Of a stretch of DNA of 64,000 nt, positions 36,522 to 45,636 are shown one piece after another (position 1 is the first letter of the stretch; each line of letters opens with the position of its first letter). The notes under the pieces were generated by a model. It was not told where the DNA came from, did no database searches, and saw nothing but the letters and a program-made list of their open reading frames with translations. The DNA is from Loigolactobacillus iwatensis (lineage in GTDB: Bacteria > Bacillota > Bacilli > Lactobacillales > Lactobacillaceae). The position numbers and the translations under genes were made by a program. The stretch is taken from contig NZ_RHNP01000006.1 of the NCBI RefSeq assembly GCF_003950295.1, forward strand, positions 1 through 64,000. Direction: 5' to 3'.

Positions 36522-37722
36522 AATTTGGTCGACGGCATTACGTTCGATTTTAAAAAATAAGCGCCGCAGTATTCTGACAATGTTGGGAATTATTATTGGG
36601 ATTGCTTCAGTTGTCACAATTTTGGCCATTGGCGATGGTTTTTCCAACTGGGTTACCAAGAGCATTACCAATAATAAGGCGGGCAAGGTGGAGACACAGA
36701 TTGTGTATTCACCTAACGAAACTGCTAATAGTAGCGCCGATTCATACAACGATCGGGATCTGATGTTGGTCCGGCAAGTTACTGGCATCGCTAAGGTCCG
36801 CCAAACCAGCGAAGACTCAGACTATAATCAAATTGCTTTACCCGTTAAAACTAAAAATAAAAATGTCCTCATTCACTATACCAGTCATGCCAGTAGTCCC
36901 GTGATTGCCGGACGGCGGCTAACGACAACCGATAACGCGATTGGTAATCAAGTGGCGGTGATTGATGCTAGTCTGGCCAAGAGCCTTTACGGAGGGGCTA
37001 CTAACGCATTACACCACGGGGTTCCAATCGACAATCAATTGTACGAGATTGTGGGTGTCCGTTCGGCCGTTTCCAGCAGCGTTAATTTTTCCGATGCCGT
37101 AAACGGAACGGTGCCAGCCAACATTACGATTCCGAAAAAGGTTCACCAAAAATTTACCCAGAATACCGCAAGTGGCGATTTATTAGTTCTATCCCTACGC
37201 AAAGGTGCCAAGGCGAGTACGGTTAACCGCCGCGTGATTAATGTGTTGAAGGCCCAGGGGAGTATGCGTAATCAAGGGGAATACCAGAGTGCCGATCCAG
37301 CCGCTGAGGCGGACACTTTTGGTAAAATTCTAAGTGTGATTACTTACTTTATCACTGCCGTTGCGGGAATCTCACTTTTTATTGCTGGAATTGGTGTCAT
37401 GAATATGATGTATATTTCGGTGGCCGAGCGAACGACGGAGATTGGTATTCGCCGGGCAATGGGTGCACGGCAGCACGACATTCGCTTGCAATTTTTACTA
37501 GAAAGCGCCACGTTAACTATTTTTGGCGGACTGATTGGCTATGGTCTAGGGGTTTTATTGGCGGTAGCGATCAGTGCACTGCCAATGATGCCGTTTCAGG
37601 CCAGTTTTAGTTTTGGCGCTTTCGCGTTGGCCTTTGGCGTTTCAACGGCAGTTGGGCTGATCTTTGGCGTGATGCCGGCTAACGCAGCTGCGCGCAAGGA
37701 TTTGATTGAAATTATTCGTTAA
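36508..37722 (+). CDS. MacB-type ABC permease (FtsX)
   Basis: 404 residues, the standard MacB permease length without the fused ATPase. Helix 1 (about 20-45, SILTMLGIIIGIASVVTILAI), a periplasmic-type MacB_PCD domain (about 50-275), then three helices with the FtsX signature ISVAERTTEIGIRRAMGA. Works with the two upstream products in a mechanotransmission-type exporter, probably for peptides or drugs. SD GAGGAGGTG. Confidence 0.9.
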   Translation: MRFSEIWSTALRSILKNKRRSILTMLGIIIGIASVVTILAIGDGFSNWVTKSITNNKAGKVETQIVYSPNETANSSADSYNDRDLMLVRQVTGIAKVRQTSEDSDYNQIALPVKTKNKNVLIHYTSHASSPVIAGRRLTTTDNAIGNQVAVIDASLAKSLYGGATNALHHGVPIDNQLYEIVGVRSAVSSSVNFSDAVNGTVPANITIPKKVHQKFTQNTASGDLLVLSLRKGAKASTVNRRVINVLKAQGSMRNQGEYQSADPAAEADTFGKILSVITYFITAVAGISLFIAGIGVMNMMYISVAERTTEIGIRRAMGARQHDIRLQFLLESATLTIFGGLIGYGLGVLLAVAISALPMMPFQASFSFGAFALAFGVSTAVGLIFGVMPANAAARKDLIEIIR

Positions 37723-37738
37723 TTTGGAGGAGTTAATT

Positions 37739-38281
37739 ATGAAAAAATGGGTTAAATCTGTTAGTGTGCGGGATACGCGCATGTGGGTGGTGCTGTATTT
37801 TATTGCAGCTAGCGTTGCGGCAGTTTTCACCGCCTTTATTTATCCACCAAAGGCATTGGCGGCAGCGGGTACACCAATGCTGGTTCACTGGATTAGTTTC
37901 GGTGGGGCCTTTATCGGAGTCGTCACGGGCCTTTTTATTGGCGTTTACGTTAATTATTTTATTTACCTTGTTTTACGCAGTATTTTAAATCAAGATGCAG
38001 CGGATAAAACATTAGTGAAACGTAGTCTCTATTTGGCAACCTGTATTAGTACCGTGGTTAGTAGCTTATTGAGTCTACTATTGATGGTTATTATTGGTGG
38101 CGAGCCCAACCAGATTGTTAACTTTTTAATGGCCGTCGTCGGTTCGGCTGTGCTCGCTTATTTGATTTATAATTTCTTTACTTATTTAGTTAAGCAGGTC
38201 AAATTGGCCCGTTGGTATTCCGGAATTCTATTTATTATTTACCTATTGCCAACGTTGATTGGACTTTTACTGAAAAAATAG
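37739..38281 (+). CDS. Uncharacterised membrane protein of the MacAB-like operon
   Basis: 180 residues from ATG 37739 (SD GGAGGAG); an upstream in-frame start overlaps the permease and is rejected. About five helices with a short basic N-terminus (MKKWVKSVSVRD). The arrangement of helices is loosely like Yip1-type proteins, but no diagnostic residues are present. It is 16 bp after the permease stop, so it is the last gene of the operon and may be a self-protection or assembly factor. Confidence 0.6.
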   Translation: MKKWVKSVSVRDTRMWVVLYFIAASVAAVFTAFIYPPKALAAAGTPMLVHWISFGGAFIGVVTGLFIGVYVNYFIYLVLRSILNQDAADKTLVKRSLYLATCISTVVSSLLSLLLMVIIGGEPNQIVNFLMAVVGSAVLAYLIYNFFTYLVKQVKLARWYSGILFIIYLLPTLIGLLLKK

Positions 38282-38431
38282 GTTGAAGGCCGTAGTAGCG
38301 TTTGGAAAGCTTGTCGTTGGTCTTTCTTCGACTAAGTTGATGTCAACGTACCTAAAAATGTAGTTTTTCAAATACTTTCTAAATTGTTAATAGTTAAGGA
38401 GTCAGTTAAATAATCCAAAGGGGGAGTAACT

Positions 38432-38716
38432 ATGCCAATTACTGATAATGCCGCTTTAAAAACGGCCTTGAAAGCAAAACGGGCAACACTTGCTGTTTCG
38501 CGAGGGTACCTCAACCAAGTTGGGAATGTGGTTGCTGATGACGCGTGGGTTGAAATTGGATTTCAGAGTTCAGCCAATTTAATTCAACTAGTTAATTTTT
38601 GGATGATGAGTCATTTTTCGGTTACTTGGGAAAAAGAGTACTTGTTAAGGCGGCTAAACTACCGCTATAAAGCGGTTAAAAAGTCGGCGACGGAGGTTAC
38701 TTTTATTCGGCAGTAG
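38432..38716 (+). CDS. Small hypothetical protein, 94 aa
   Basis: Not recognised. Preceded by GGGGGAG at good spacing. Soluble; an N-terminal basic helix (LKTALKAKRATLAV) precedes a mixed region with conserved-looking WVEIGF and a basic C-terminus (YLLRRLNYRYKAVKK). It stands alone; an R2 half-repeat terminator follows. Confidence 0.6.
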   Translation: MPITDNAALKTALKAKRATLAVSRGYLNQVGNVVADDAWVEIGFQSSANLIQLVNFWMMSHFSVTWEKEYLLRRLNYRYKAVKKSATEVTFIRQ

Positions 38717-38774
38717 CAGTAGTTGTTAGATACGTGAACCAAATTTTTGGCGCACGTTCTAGAGTAACGTTTGG

Positions 38775-38819
38775 AAACAATAAGCGGCCAGGACAAAAGT
38801 CCTAGTCGCTTATTGTTTT
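38775..38819 (+). terminator. Terminator formed by an R2 half repeat
   Basis: AAACAATAAGCG and CGCTTATTGTTTT flank GCCAGGACAAAAGTCCTAG. The TTCTAGAGTAACGTTTGG just upstream is the R2 centre, so the terminator is the right half of an R2 unit (repeat from about 38733). Confidence 0.75.
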
Positions 38820-38853
38820 GCTATTTTGTAAATTATTTTTACACCAATAAAGC

Positions 38854-39855
38854 CTATAGATGTAAAAGTCGTTCGGCGTTACCATGAGCAATTAATTCCT
38901 TAGTTTGTGTAGGTAAGTTGCCTTCAGTCAAGAAGGTTTGACTGTTGGCGGGATGTTTGTAGGGGTAATCAATTGAATAGAGTAAGTGTTCAGGACCCAT
39001 TTCATCTAAAATGAATTTTAATTGGGGGTCAAATAACATCCCACTTGGGGTTAGGTAAACGTTGTTACGGTAGTAAGTTGAAAATGACTCCTTTAAACCA
39101 GAATAATCATCGAGTTCGTCATCTAGCCGTTCCAGGAACATTGGTACCATTTCACCCCAGTGACCAGAAATCAGTTTTAAGTTTGGTAGTTTATCAAAAA
39201 TACCAGAAACGATCATCCGAATGACTTGAATTCCAACGTCCATGTGCCAGCCATAGCCAGCGGACGAAAGGATACCATTGACTGTATCGGACCAGTTAGG
39301 GCTCTTAAAATAGTGATCGTTGATTTCGCTAGGAATAAAAGAAGGGTGCATGTAAATTGGGACATCTAGATCACTGGCCATTTTAAAAATTGGAAAGAAA
39401 AATGGATCGTCAAAAAATTTACCTTGGTAATTACCCTTTAATAAGGCCCCTTTAAAATTCAGTTGTTCAACAGCGCGTTTTAATTCCTGGGCGGCGGCAA
39501 TTGGATCACCAACTGGCAGGACGGTAAATGCTGCAAAACGATTAGGTTGTTTTTGGATTTCTTTGGCTAATTTATCGTTGGCTTCTTTACAGAGGTCAAT
39601 CGCAATTTCTGGTGCCAAATTTTGAGGAGAAGAATTGCCGTAAGAGAGGACCTGCATGGCAATTCCATTTTGATCCATGAAGTCTAACCGGGCTCCGGTA
39701 ATGCTCTGCATCGTCTCCGCTGTCGGCAAGGAGGTCTTCATGTACTCTAGCATTCCCGATGAAAGCGGTGGAAGTGCGCCTTTACCGGTCACTTGATTGA
39801 TTTTTTTGGTAATTAATTCTGATTCAAAGTGTTCTTCAACTGTAATAATTTTCAT
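38854..39855 (-). CDS. Amidohydrolase-2 family decarboxylase/hydrolase
   Basis: 333 residues from ATG 39855 (AAAGGAG upstream); a start 13 codons earlier is not supported. Beginning MKIITVEEHFE corresponds to the EEH motif of the 2,6-dihydroxybenzoate (gamma-resorcylate) decarboxylase group. Later metal/active-site motifs are YMHPSF, SGHWGE and YSIDYPYKHP. The likely reaction is non-oxidative decarboxylation of a hydroxybenzoate or related acid on a metal centre. It is divergent from a TetR gene that probably controls it. Exact substrate unknown. Confidence 0.8.
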   Translation of the reverse strand: MKIITVEEHFESELITKKINQVTGKGALPPLSSGMLEYMKTSLPTAETMQSITGARLDFMDQNGIAMQVLSYGNSSPQNLAPEIAIDLCKEANDKLAKEIQKQPNRFAAFTVLPVGDPIAAAQELKRAVEQLNFKGALLKGNYQGKFFDDPFFFPIFKMASDLDVPIYMHPSFIPSEINDHYFKSPNWSDTVNGILSSAGYGWHMDVGIQVIRMIVSGIFDKLPNLKLISGHWGEMVPMFLERLDDELDDYSGLKESFSTYYRNNVYLTPSGMLFDPQLKFILDEMGPEHLLYSIDYPYKHPANSQTFLTEGNLPTQTKELIAHGNAERLLHL

Positions 39856-40042
39856 TAGTAAAACTCCTTTCAAATTAAAACGCCTAGTTAGCATTTTATT
39901 GAAGCACCTAGTAAGATAGAGAGTGTTTTAAAAACAGATTTAGAAAAAATGCAGGGAAAATAACCTTGCCCTGAACGCTTTTTCAAAGGTTCTAGGTTAT
40001 GGCCCCATTATAGTAAGGACTAAAATAAAGTGAAAGGAAAAT

Positions 40043-40630
40043 GTGAGACAGATAGCACATAAAGTCTCATACACGAACATGGCTAAAAATTATCTAGTTG
40101 AACAACCAAAAATCGATCGCCGGGCTAACAATACGCAGATTAAACTCTATCAAGCCTTAAAAAAATACTATTTCGAAGGAATTCCTTTTAAAAAAATCCA
40201 GGTTAAGCAATTGTGTCAAACGGCTGCGGTTTCGCGGGCCACTTTTTACCGCCACCACCAGAATATTCAAGATATCTTCACCATTCAATTGTTAATTATG
40301 ATTACGCAATTTGAAAAGAAAATTGATGAGCTGCAGGTGTTAAATTATGAAACTGGTAGTAATGTTGTTGTGAACACGATTTACGCTAATTTAGATTTGT
40401 TGCAATTAATGCAGTGGAGTGGAACTGAGAAAAGTGGTCAAAAAATTGTGTCTGGGGCAATTATTCGGATTTTGATCTTACGCGAATTTGATGATGTTAA
40501 CCGTAATTTTATTGCTGATTATCTGGGTGCAGCAATTCTCAAGTTCGCTTTTCAAATTAGTCAGGCCCAGGAAAAATTACCCAAAGAGCAGGCGTTAAAG
40601 TTATACCGACTATTAGTGCCGAAAGTTTAA
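40043..40630 (+). CDS. TetR-family regulator, divergent from amidohydrolase
   Basis: 195 residues if the GTG at 40043 is used (SD AAAGGA close upstream); ATG 40079 is the alternative and would leave the HTH intact. HTH at about 35-70 with FKKIQVKQLCQTAAVSRATFYRHH (ends FKKI to YRHH), the recognition part being VSRATFYRHH. The C-terminal domain is of the TetR_C_7-like form found in DhaS-type regulators. Likely represses the amidohydrolase gene. Confidence 0.8.
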   Translation: MRQIAHKVSYTNMAKNYLVEQPKIDRRANNTQIKLYQALKKYYFEGIPFKKIQVKQLCQTAAVSRATFYRHHQNIQDIFTIQLLIMITQFEKKIDELQVLNYETGSNVVVNTIYANLDLLQLMQWSGTEKSGQKIVSGAIIRILILREFDDVNRNFIADYLGAAILKFAFQISQAQEKLPKEQALKLYRLLVPKV

Positions 40631-40682
40631 ATTACGAGAAGGTCGCTAGTGTCAGGGGAGAATGAATTATTTTTGACAAATT

Positions 40683-40734
40683 AAAAACGTGTTTGCTAAG
40701 ACAAGCGAAAGTTGCCTTAGCAAACACGTTTTTT
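40683..40734. terminator. Bidirectional terminator
   Basis: AAAAACGTGTTTGCTAAG and CTTAGCAAACACGTTTTTT, an 18-bp perfect stem, between convergent genes. The ACGTGTTTG end resembles an R1 end. Confidence 0.85.
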
Positions 40735-40752
40735 CATTAATTTGATTTTGAA

Positions 40753-42066
40753 TTAGTCGTGCTGTGGTTCGTCGTTTTTACCGTGGTTAAGTAAAATATT
40801 TAGGACTAAAGCCGCAGTACTCCCAACGACCATACCATTGCTTAGAATTGTCTGGATGGTTTCTGGTAAATGTTGGAATAAAGCTGGTTGGGTGGTAACA
40901 CCTAAGCCTAGGCCAATTGAAATTGCCATGATCAGCAAATTATCCGTTGTCATCGGAACTTTTGCTAACATTTTAATTCCTTCAGAGCCAACCATGCCGA
41001 ACATGACTAACATTGAACCACCTAAAACCGAGGTTGGAATCAAAGTTGCGATTGCCCCAAATTTAGGAATCAGACCAATGATGAGCAGCATGACGGCAGA
41101 ATAGTAAATTGGTCGTAATTTTTTAATGCCGGATAGTTGAACGATCCCAACGTTTTGTGAGAAAGTTGAGTAAGGGAAGGTGTTGAATAATCCACCTAAA
41201 ATAGCAGCAATCCCTTCGGAACGGTAACCACGTTTCAGATCGTCTTTAGTTAATTCACGTTTAGTGATGTCGGCTAAAGCAAAATAAACGCCAGTGGATT
41301 CAATCATACAGGCAACTGCTGCCAGTAACATGGTTAAAATTGAGGACCACTCGAATTTAGGTGCTGCGAAGTAAAATAAGTGCGGTATTTGAACCCAATG
41401 AGCCTGGCCAACGGTTGCAAAATTAAGTTGGCCGGCTAACATTGCTAATAAAGTACCAGCCACGATCCCAACGAGGACGGAAACTCGTTTTAAGAAACCA
41501 CGGCCGTAAATATTGATGAGAATTGTAATAAGTGCTGTTGTAAAACCGAGGATCAAGTTAATTGGTGCACCAAAACTTTTGGCGGTTGAATCGCCGCCGC
41601 CTAAATTTTGAAAGGCAACGGGAATTAAAGTGAAGCCAATCAGGGTGATTAGGGAGCCAGTAACGACTGGCGGAAAAAAGCGCCGTAAATTGGCAAACAA
41701 ACCACTAATCAGAAAAATAAAAATACCAGCTGAAATGATACCACCGTACATGTAGGCCCAGCCGAGGTGATTACCAACGTTGATCATTGGTGTCAGGTAC
41801 TCAACGGCAGAACCGAGAACTACTGGTAGCGCAATCCCCGTCCAGGGTGTCCGTCTAATTTGAAGTAGTGTCGCAATGCCACACATGAAAATGTCGGTTG
41901 AAACAAGGTAGGTCATTTGCGCTGGTGAAAAGTGCAATGCCGCGCCCACTAACAACGGAATTAGAATGTCGCCTGCGTACATGGCAAGTAAATGTTGTAA
42001 GCCCAATAAAATCGTTTTTGGAACCGAAAGCTCAGGTTGATCCAAATTAGCGTTGTGGTTATCCAT
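40753..42066 (-). CDS. NCS2 xanthine/uracil permease
   Basis: 437 residues from ATG 42066 with GGAGGTAAC upstream. About 14 helices of the NCS2 fold. GIALPVVLGSAVEYL and the core motif FSQNVGIVQLSGI (the QNVG of xanthine permeases) are present, and the substrate-contacting Glu appears in ACMIESTGVYFALAD. This points to a PbuX-like xanthine:H+ symporter rather than a uracil carrier. I find no purine riboswitch upstream. Confidence 0.85.
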   Translation of the reverse strand: MDNHNANLDQPELSVPKTILLGLQHLLAMYAGDILIPLLVGAALHFSPAQMTYLVSTDIFMCGIATLLQIRRTPWTGIALPVVLGSAVEYLTPMINVGNHLGWAYMYGGIISAGIFIFLISGLFANLRRFFPPVVTGSLITLIGFTLIPVAFQNLGGGDSTAKSFGAPINLILGFTTALITILINIYGRGFLKRVSVLVGIVAGTLLAMLAGQLNFATVGQAHWVQIPHLFYFAAPKFEWSSILTMLLAAVACMIESTGVYFALADITKRELTKDDLKRGYRSEGIAAILGGLFNTFPYSTFSQNVGIVQLSGIKKLRPIYYSAVMLLIIGLIPKFGAIATLIPTSVLGGSMLVMFGMVGSEGIKMLAKVPMTTDNLLIMAISIGLGLGVTTQPALFQHLPETIQTILSNGMVVGSTAALVLNILLNHGKNDEPQHD

Positions 42067-42373
42067 TGTTACCTCCAAAGTTCGTTATTTAAGGAATAAA
42101 TAGATTATAGCACAATATTTAAACTGTTTTTACTAATTTATTCGAATTATAACCTGATATTATCAAGATTTAGTTCGTCATCTTATTGATAGATTGCTGT
42201 GGCCAATAATTTGGCCCAACGCTGGCGGTCTGGATGGTATAATTTTCTCCTTTTTGCGTGGGCGGAAAGAACGTAATATACGCCTTTTGCCACCTGTATA
42301 CGTAGTGGTAGAAATAGGCTCACGTTATATTTTAGGTTTAAATAATTAAAAATTTGAAAGTGAAGTGATAAGT
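42067..42373. other. Intergenic region, divergent promoters only
   Basis: AT-rich, 307 bases. I see no gene, aptamer-like fold or repeat. It should hold the promoters of the permease and the YiiX-like gene. Confidence 0.5.
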
Positions 42374-42925
42374 ATGTTAAAAAGTGCCGATCTCCTATTG
42401 ATCCAAAGTCGACCGGACAAGTTTGCCACGGCAATTGTTGACAGTACTAAGGATAACGCCGACAGTTCGGCTTATGATCACGTTGCCTTAGTTGAAGTTA
42501 CTCCCACTCATAAAATTTTTGTGCTCCATACTTTGCCCGCAACTGGTAGTATTCGTGAGGCCTACGCGGAGTTTCAAAAACGGCACTACACTAAAATTGA
42601 TTTGTACCGGGCTAAACAACCGATTAATGCCAAGCCAATTATTGAACAGGCCAAAAAATTACTCAACCAACCTTATAACGCGAGCTATGTACCAACTGCA
42701 GCCGGTTATTATTGTGCTGATTTTATTTACTATGCGTTTAAAGAACAACAGCTTTTTAAATTAGAACCAATGAATTTTATGGATCAGGAACGGCAGGCCA
42801 TTTTACCATTTTGGCGTGATTACTACACACAGTTGGGCTGCCCGATACCGAGTGGTGAATTAGGGTTAAATCCAAACGCAATGCTGCGCCAAAATGTGCT
42901 TACTAAACTGGCAACATTGCGTTAA
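42374..42925 (+). CDS. YiiX/YebB-like NlpC/P60-superfamily hydrolase
   Basis: 183 residues from ATG 42374; a GTG three codons earlier is possible. YDHVALVE contains the catalytic His and YYCADFIYYAF the catalytic Cys, in the permuted His-before-Cys order of YiiX-type papain-like enzymes. No signal peptide, so it probably acts in the cytoplasm, on a peptide, lipid-amide or other amide substrate. The family is poorly characterised. Confidence 0.78.
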   Translation: MLKSADLLLIQSRPDKFATAIVDSTKDNADSSAYDHVALVEVTPTHKIFVLHTLPATGSIREAYAEFQKRHYTKIDLYRAKQPINAKPIIEQAKKLLNQPYNASYVPTAAGYYCADFIYYAFKEQQLFKLEPMNFMDQERQAILPFWRDYYTQLGCPIPSGELGLNPNAMLRQNVLTKLATLR

Positions 42926-42979
42926 GTTGGCTGGCCTAGTAAGCACATTTACAAAGTGTTCAGGCCACTTCCGAAAATA

Positions 42980-43066
42980 CTGGGAGTGGGACAAAAGTCG
43001 CTTTTGGCGTACGTTCTAGAGTAATGTTCGGAAACAATAAGAGGCTAGGACTTTTGTCCCAGCCTC
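42980..43066. repeat. R2 palindromic repeat, full unit
   Basis: GGGAGTGGGACAAAAGTC and GACTTTTGTCCCAGCCTC enclose TTTTGGCGTACGTTCTAGAGTAATGTTCGGAAACAATAAG (centre, ends given). It lies between convergent genes and may work as a terminator for both. Confidence 0.7.
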
Positions 43067-43110
43067 GAGTGTAGAAATTAAGGCCCTTTTTTAATCCTGT
43101 TTGGCTTTAC

Positions 43111-43884
43111 TTATTTATTTTTGAGTAATGGTTTTAGTCTTTGGGCCAATTCTGGGTGTTCTTGAAATAATTTTTGCCGTTGAAGGGGGTCTTTAAGCAA
43201 CTGCTGTAGCTGATCAAATTCGGATTTGTTCTGCTGTGCAGGGTAAAATAATTCGCTGGTTTTTCTTTCGCTGAAAAGCTGCCAGTATGCCTTCGCTATT
43301 TCAGCCGGTTGTGTTTCTGTGGTCAAGCCAACAAGCCCTTGAAGAGTCACTAAACTAACAAAGACATGTTCGGCGGTCATTTGCTGGTGTAGGGTCAGTA
43401 CATAACTACGTAATGCCGCCTTGGTGAGTGACAAAGTTGCCGCAAACTTTGTAGGTCGAATTGCTGCGCCACCACCTGTAAAAATAATGGTACGTTTTTT
43501 TGTTGGGTCAGAGTGGTTTAGAAACGATCGAGCTACTTGAATTGCGCCTAAAACATTTAGTTGGAATATTTGCTGGATGGTTTCAATTGAAGAACTTAGT
43601 GGGTTATCTAGCTGTGTATTGCCAACGTTAAAAATAAGGTTGGTGCCGTTTTCGTTTCTGTTCTGGATGGCCTGAAATAAACCTTCAATTTGATCAAGCT
43701 GGGCTATATCAGCAGCAAAATAGTCACTGGCTATTTTAGACGAAGTGAGTTTGGCCTGTGCTTGAATTAACTTCTTTTGATTTCTAGCAACTAGAATTAA
43801 TTTGTGGCCTTGCACGCCAAATTGTTGGGCGATTGCTAGGCCCAGTCCTTGATCAGCACCGATGATAATTGTCGTTTCTTGCAC
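43111..43884 (-). CDS. Short-chain dehydrogenase-like protein, catalytic Tyr missing
   Basis: 257 residues from a GTG start at 43884, directly after AAGGAGGAAATTCACA; upstream in-frame codons would include the SD. Rossmann motif GADQGLGLAIA. The usual YxxxK is replaced: the Lys is in SLTKAALRSY but four residues before it is Leu, and the catalytic Ser stretch reads GGGAAIRP. It may bind NAD(P) without classical dehydrogenase chemistry, or belong to an atypical SDR group. Next to a second NAD(P)-binding protein in the same direction. Confidence 0.75.
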   Translation of the reverse strand: MQETTIIIGADQGLGLAIAQQFGVQGHKLILVARNQKKLIQAQAKLTSSKIASDYFAADIAQLDQIEGLFQAIQNRNENGTNLIFNVGNTQLDNPLSSSIETIQQIFQLNVLGAIQVARSFLNHSDPTKKRTIIFTGGGAAIRPTKFAATLSLTKAALRSYVLTLHQQMTAEHVFVSLVTLQGLVGLTTETQPAEIAKAYWQLFSERKTSELFYPAQQNKSEFDQLQQLLKDPLQRQKLFQEHPELAQRLKPLLKNK

Positions 43885-44001
43885 TGTGAATTTCCTCCTT
43901 GTTTTAACGTTTGTTTGCAGCAATAAATTTTGCCTAATTTTAAAATGGTCCTATTTATCGATGACGCTTAGAATGGGTTAAAAAACACTGTTCTTTGCGG
44001 C

Positions 44002-44589
44002 CTAAAGAGTTTGGGGAACGAGCTGTTGGGCAACTACTTTTACTGGTAGTGGTCGCATTTTAGGGCTAAATATGCCGACAATATAGAGCAGTGCAACCAA
44101 CGGCCAAACACGTTTGCGCTTAGCATCATAAACTAAACTAGGACTAACAATTTTGATTGAACGGCCACTTTCTTGTAATAGTTGACTGGCCTTTTGTTTT
44201 GCATTAATGAAATCTTTACTGCCAATGGCCGCACTCACGAAGCTACCGCGATTAACTTGATAAGCACCCATAATTCTAAGCATCATTTGGGCTGGTAAAA
44301 TATTTAATTGTGCCATCTCGGCGGGCGTTTTTGCTGCAAGGCCACCAATCAAATTAATAAGATAGTCAATTTTGGCTGGTAGTAAGGTCTGGATTTTTTT
44401 GTAATCAGTAATGTCGCCGGCTTGCCAAGTAATTTTTGACTCCCACTGGTGCAACGCCGGAATTAGATTTTGGGGCCGACCATGCCGGGTGATACTAGTA
44501 ATTTGTGAATTAGGAAACCGATTAAACCACTGTTGGCAGACATTTTGGCCAATATAGCCACTACCACCAAGAATAACAAGTTGATACAT
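44002..44589 (-). CDS. NAD(P)H-binding protein, NDUFA9/NmrA-like atypical SDR
   Basis: 195 residues. N-terminal GGSGYIGQN is the glycine-rich NAD(P) motif, and AGDITDYKKI and NLIGGLAAKT are further Rossmann elements. It ends early after the KIVSPSLVYD motif with a hydrophobic tail (ALLYIVGIF), like compact bacterial relatives of the 39-kDa complex I subunit. Role unknown; perhaps quinone- or stress-related. It is divergent from a TetR gene. SD AAAGGAGTG. Confidence 0.75.
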   Translation of the reverse strand: MYQLVILGGSGYIGQNVCQQWFNRFPNSQITSITRHGRPQNLIPALHQWESKITWQAGDITDYKKIQTLLPAKIDYLINLIGGLAAKTPAEMAQLNILPAQMMLRIMGAYQVNRGSFVSAAIGSKDFINAKQKASQLLQESGRSIKIVSPSLVYDAKRKRVWPLVALLYIVGIFSPKMRPLPVKVVAQQLVPQTL

Positions 44590-44640
44590 TAAATCACTCC
44601 TTTATTTTTATAAAGCTACTGTAAACCGCTTTTCCAAACC

Positions 44641-44735
44641 TGATGTACTAGTGATATTGGTACTACATCGGCGAGTATTTATTTATCTCAGGGTCTTTTT
44701 CGACTACTTCTTAGTGTAGTGGCAGTAGAAAAAGT
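44641..44735. promoter_or_regulatory. Divergent control region with inverted repeats
   Basis: GATGTA/TACATC (44641-44668) and a hairpin TTTTTC-ACTAC/GTAGT-GAAAAA (44697-44734) lie between the divergent NAD(P)-binding and TetR genes. Either could be the TetR operator. Confidence 0.4.
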
Positions 44736-44802
44736 AAACAATCAGCAATAATGTCCAATTTGTTGATTGAAGAATAGACTAATTAAGTAAGGTGATGATA
44801 AT

Positions 44803-45408
44803 TTGACCCAACGAGGAACGTTTGCGTTGACGCATAAACGAATATTGGCAACTATTAGCGAATTGGCGATTAATAAGCCACTAGGATCAATTACAGTAAC
44901 CGAAGTGACACAAGCGCTGGCAATTAACCGGGGCACTTTCTATTTACATTTTTTAGATATGCCAGATGCGATCGAGGCTTTGGAAGATGAATTGATTCAG
45001 GCGTTGACCAGTGTATTACGATCGTTACCAACAAATTGGCTTGCAATTTTTAGTTACGAACAGGAGATGAGTCTATACCGCAAAATTACAACTGAAATTA
45101 GGCGCCACTTTGCAACCTATCAAGTTTTACTAAATCAAAATGGTGATTACTACTTTATTCCAAAATTACGGCAGCAGATGAAACAATACGTTGCACCAAC
45201 GCTGGTGGCGAAAAACGAAGTAGTCACTAATGTACCAAGTCCATTTTTACGAGAAATTATTATTAGTGGCCTTTTTGATATTTTGATTTTTTGGGTGAGG
45301 CAGGAACCGACCTTACAGAAAGAGCAAGTCGCGCTAATTCTTTACCAGTCACGACACCAAGCACCAGCACAGTTGGTTTTGAAAAGTATGAACGCTAAAG
45401 AAAATTAA
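44803..45408 (+). CDS. TetR-family regulator
   Basis: 201 residues from TTG (SD AAGGTGATG). The HTH at about 10-50 has GSITVTEVTQALAINRGTFYLHF as its span; AINRGTFYLHF is the recognition helix. The C-terminal domain is similar in plan to the 40.0 kb TetR protein. Likely regulates the divergent NAD(P)-binding/SDR pair. Confidence 0.82.
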   Translation: MTQRGTFALTHKRILATISELAINKPLGSITVTEVTQALAINRGTFYLHFLDMPDAIEALEDELIQALTSVLRSLPTNWLAIFSYEQEMSLYRKITTEIRRHFATYQVLLNQNGDYYFIPKLRQQMKQYVAPTLVAKNEVVTNVPSPFLREIIISGLFDILIFWVRQEPTLQKEQVALILYQSRHQAPAQLVLKSMNAKEN

Positions 45409-45424
45409 TTTACTTTTATGGTTG

Positions 45425-45444
45425 ACTTAAAGTGCACTTTAAGG
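45425..45444 (+). promoter_or_regulatory. MerR-type operator/promoter 1
   Basis: CTTAAAGTGCACTTTAAG is a perfect 18-bp palindrome, preceded by TTGA so that a -35-like TTGACT overlaps its left arm. Same half-site as at 48073-48091. Upstream of the 45.6 kb oxidoreductase gene. Confidence 0.6.
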
Positions 45445-45636
45445 TGTAAGTTACCTTATGGAAGTTACGTAAGAAGTGTTGCAAAAGACAATTAGGCGCC
45501 ACTTTGTGTTTGCGGCTTAAGGTAATGATTTACCGATAATGTGGCGACCCAGATGACAGCGACTTTTGATGTAATTTTGTTGTAGCTATTTGCATAAGCT
45601 AATTGAAGGACATCTTTTAGGAAAGGAAGTCAGGTA

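Noticed and set aside
40043-40078. Whether the TetR protein starts at GTG 40043 or ATG 40079
   Set aside because: Left at 40043 with reduced confidence: SD spacing to GTG is short but ATG has no SD at all.
42067-42373. Purine riboswitch before the xanthine permease
   Set aside because: I looked for the three-stem purine aptamer with its conserved loops and found nothing resembling it.
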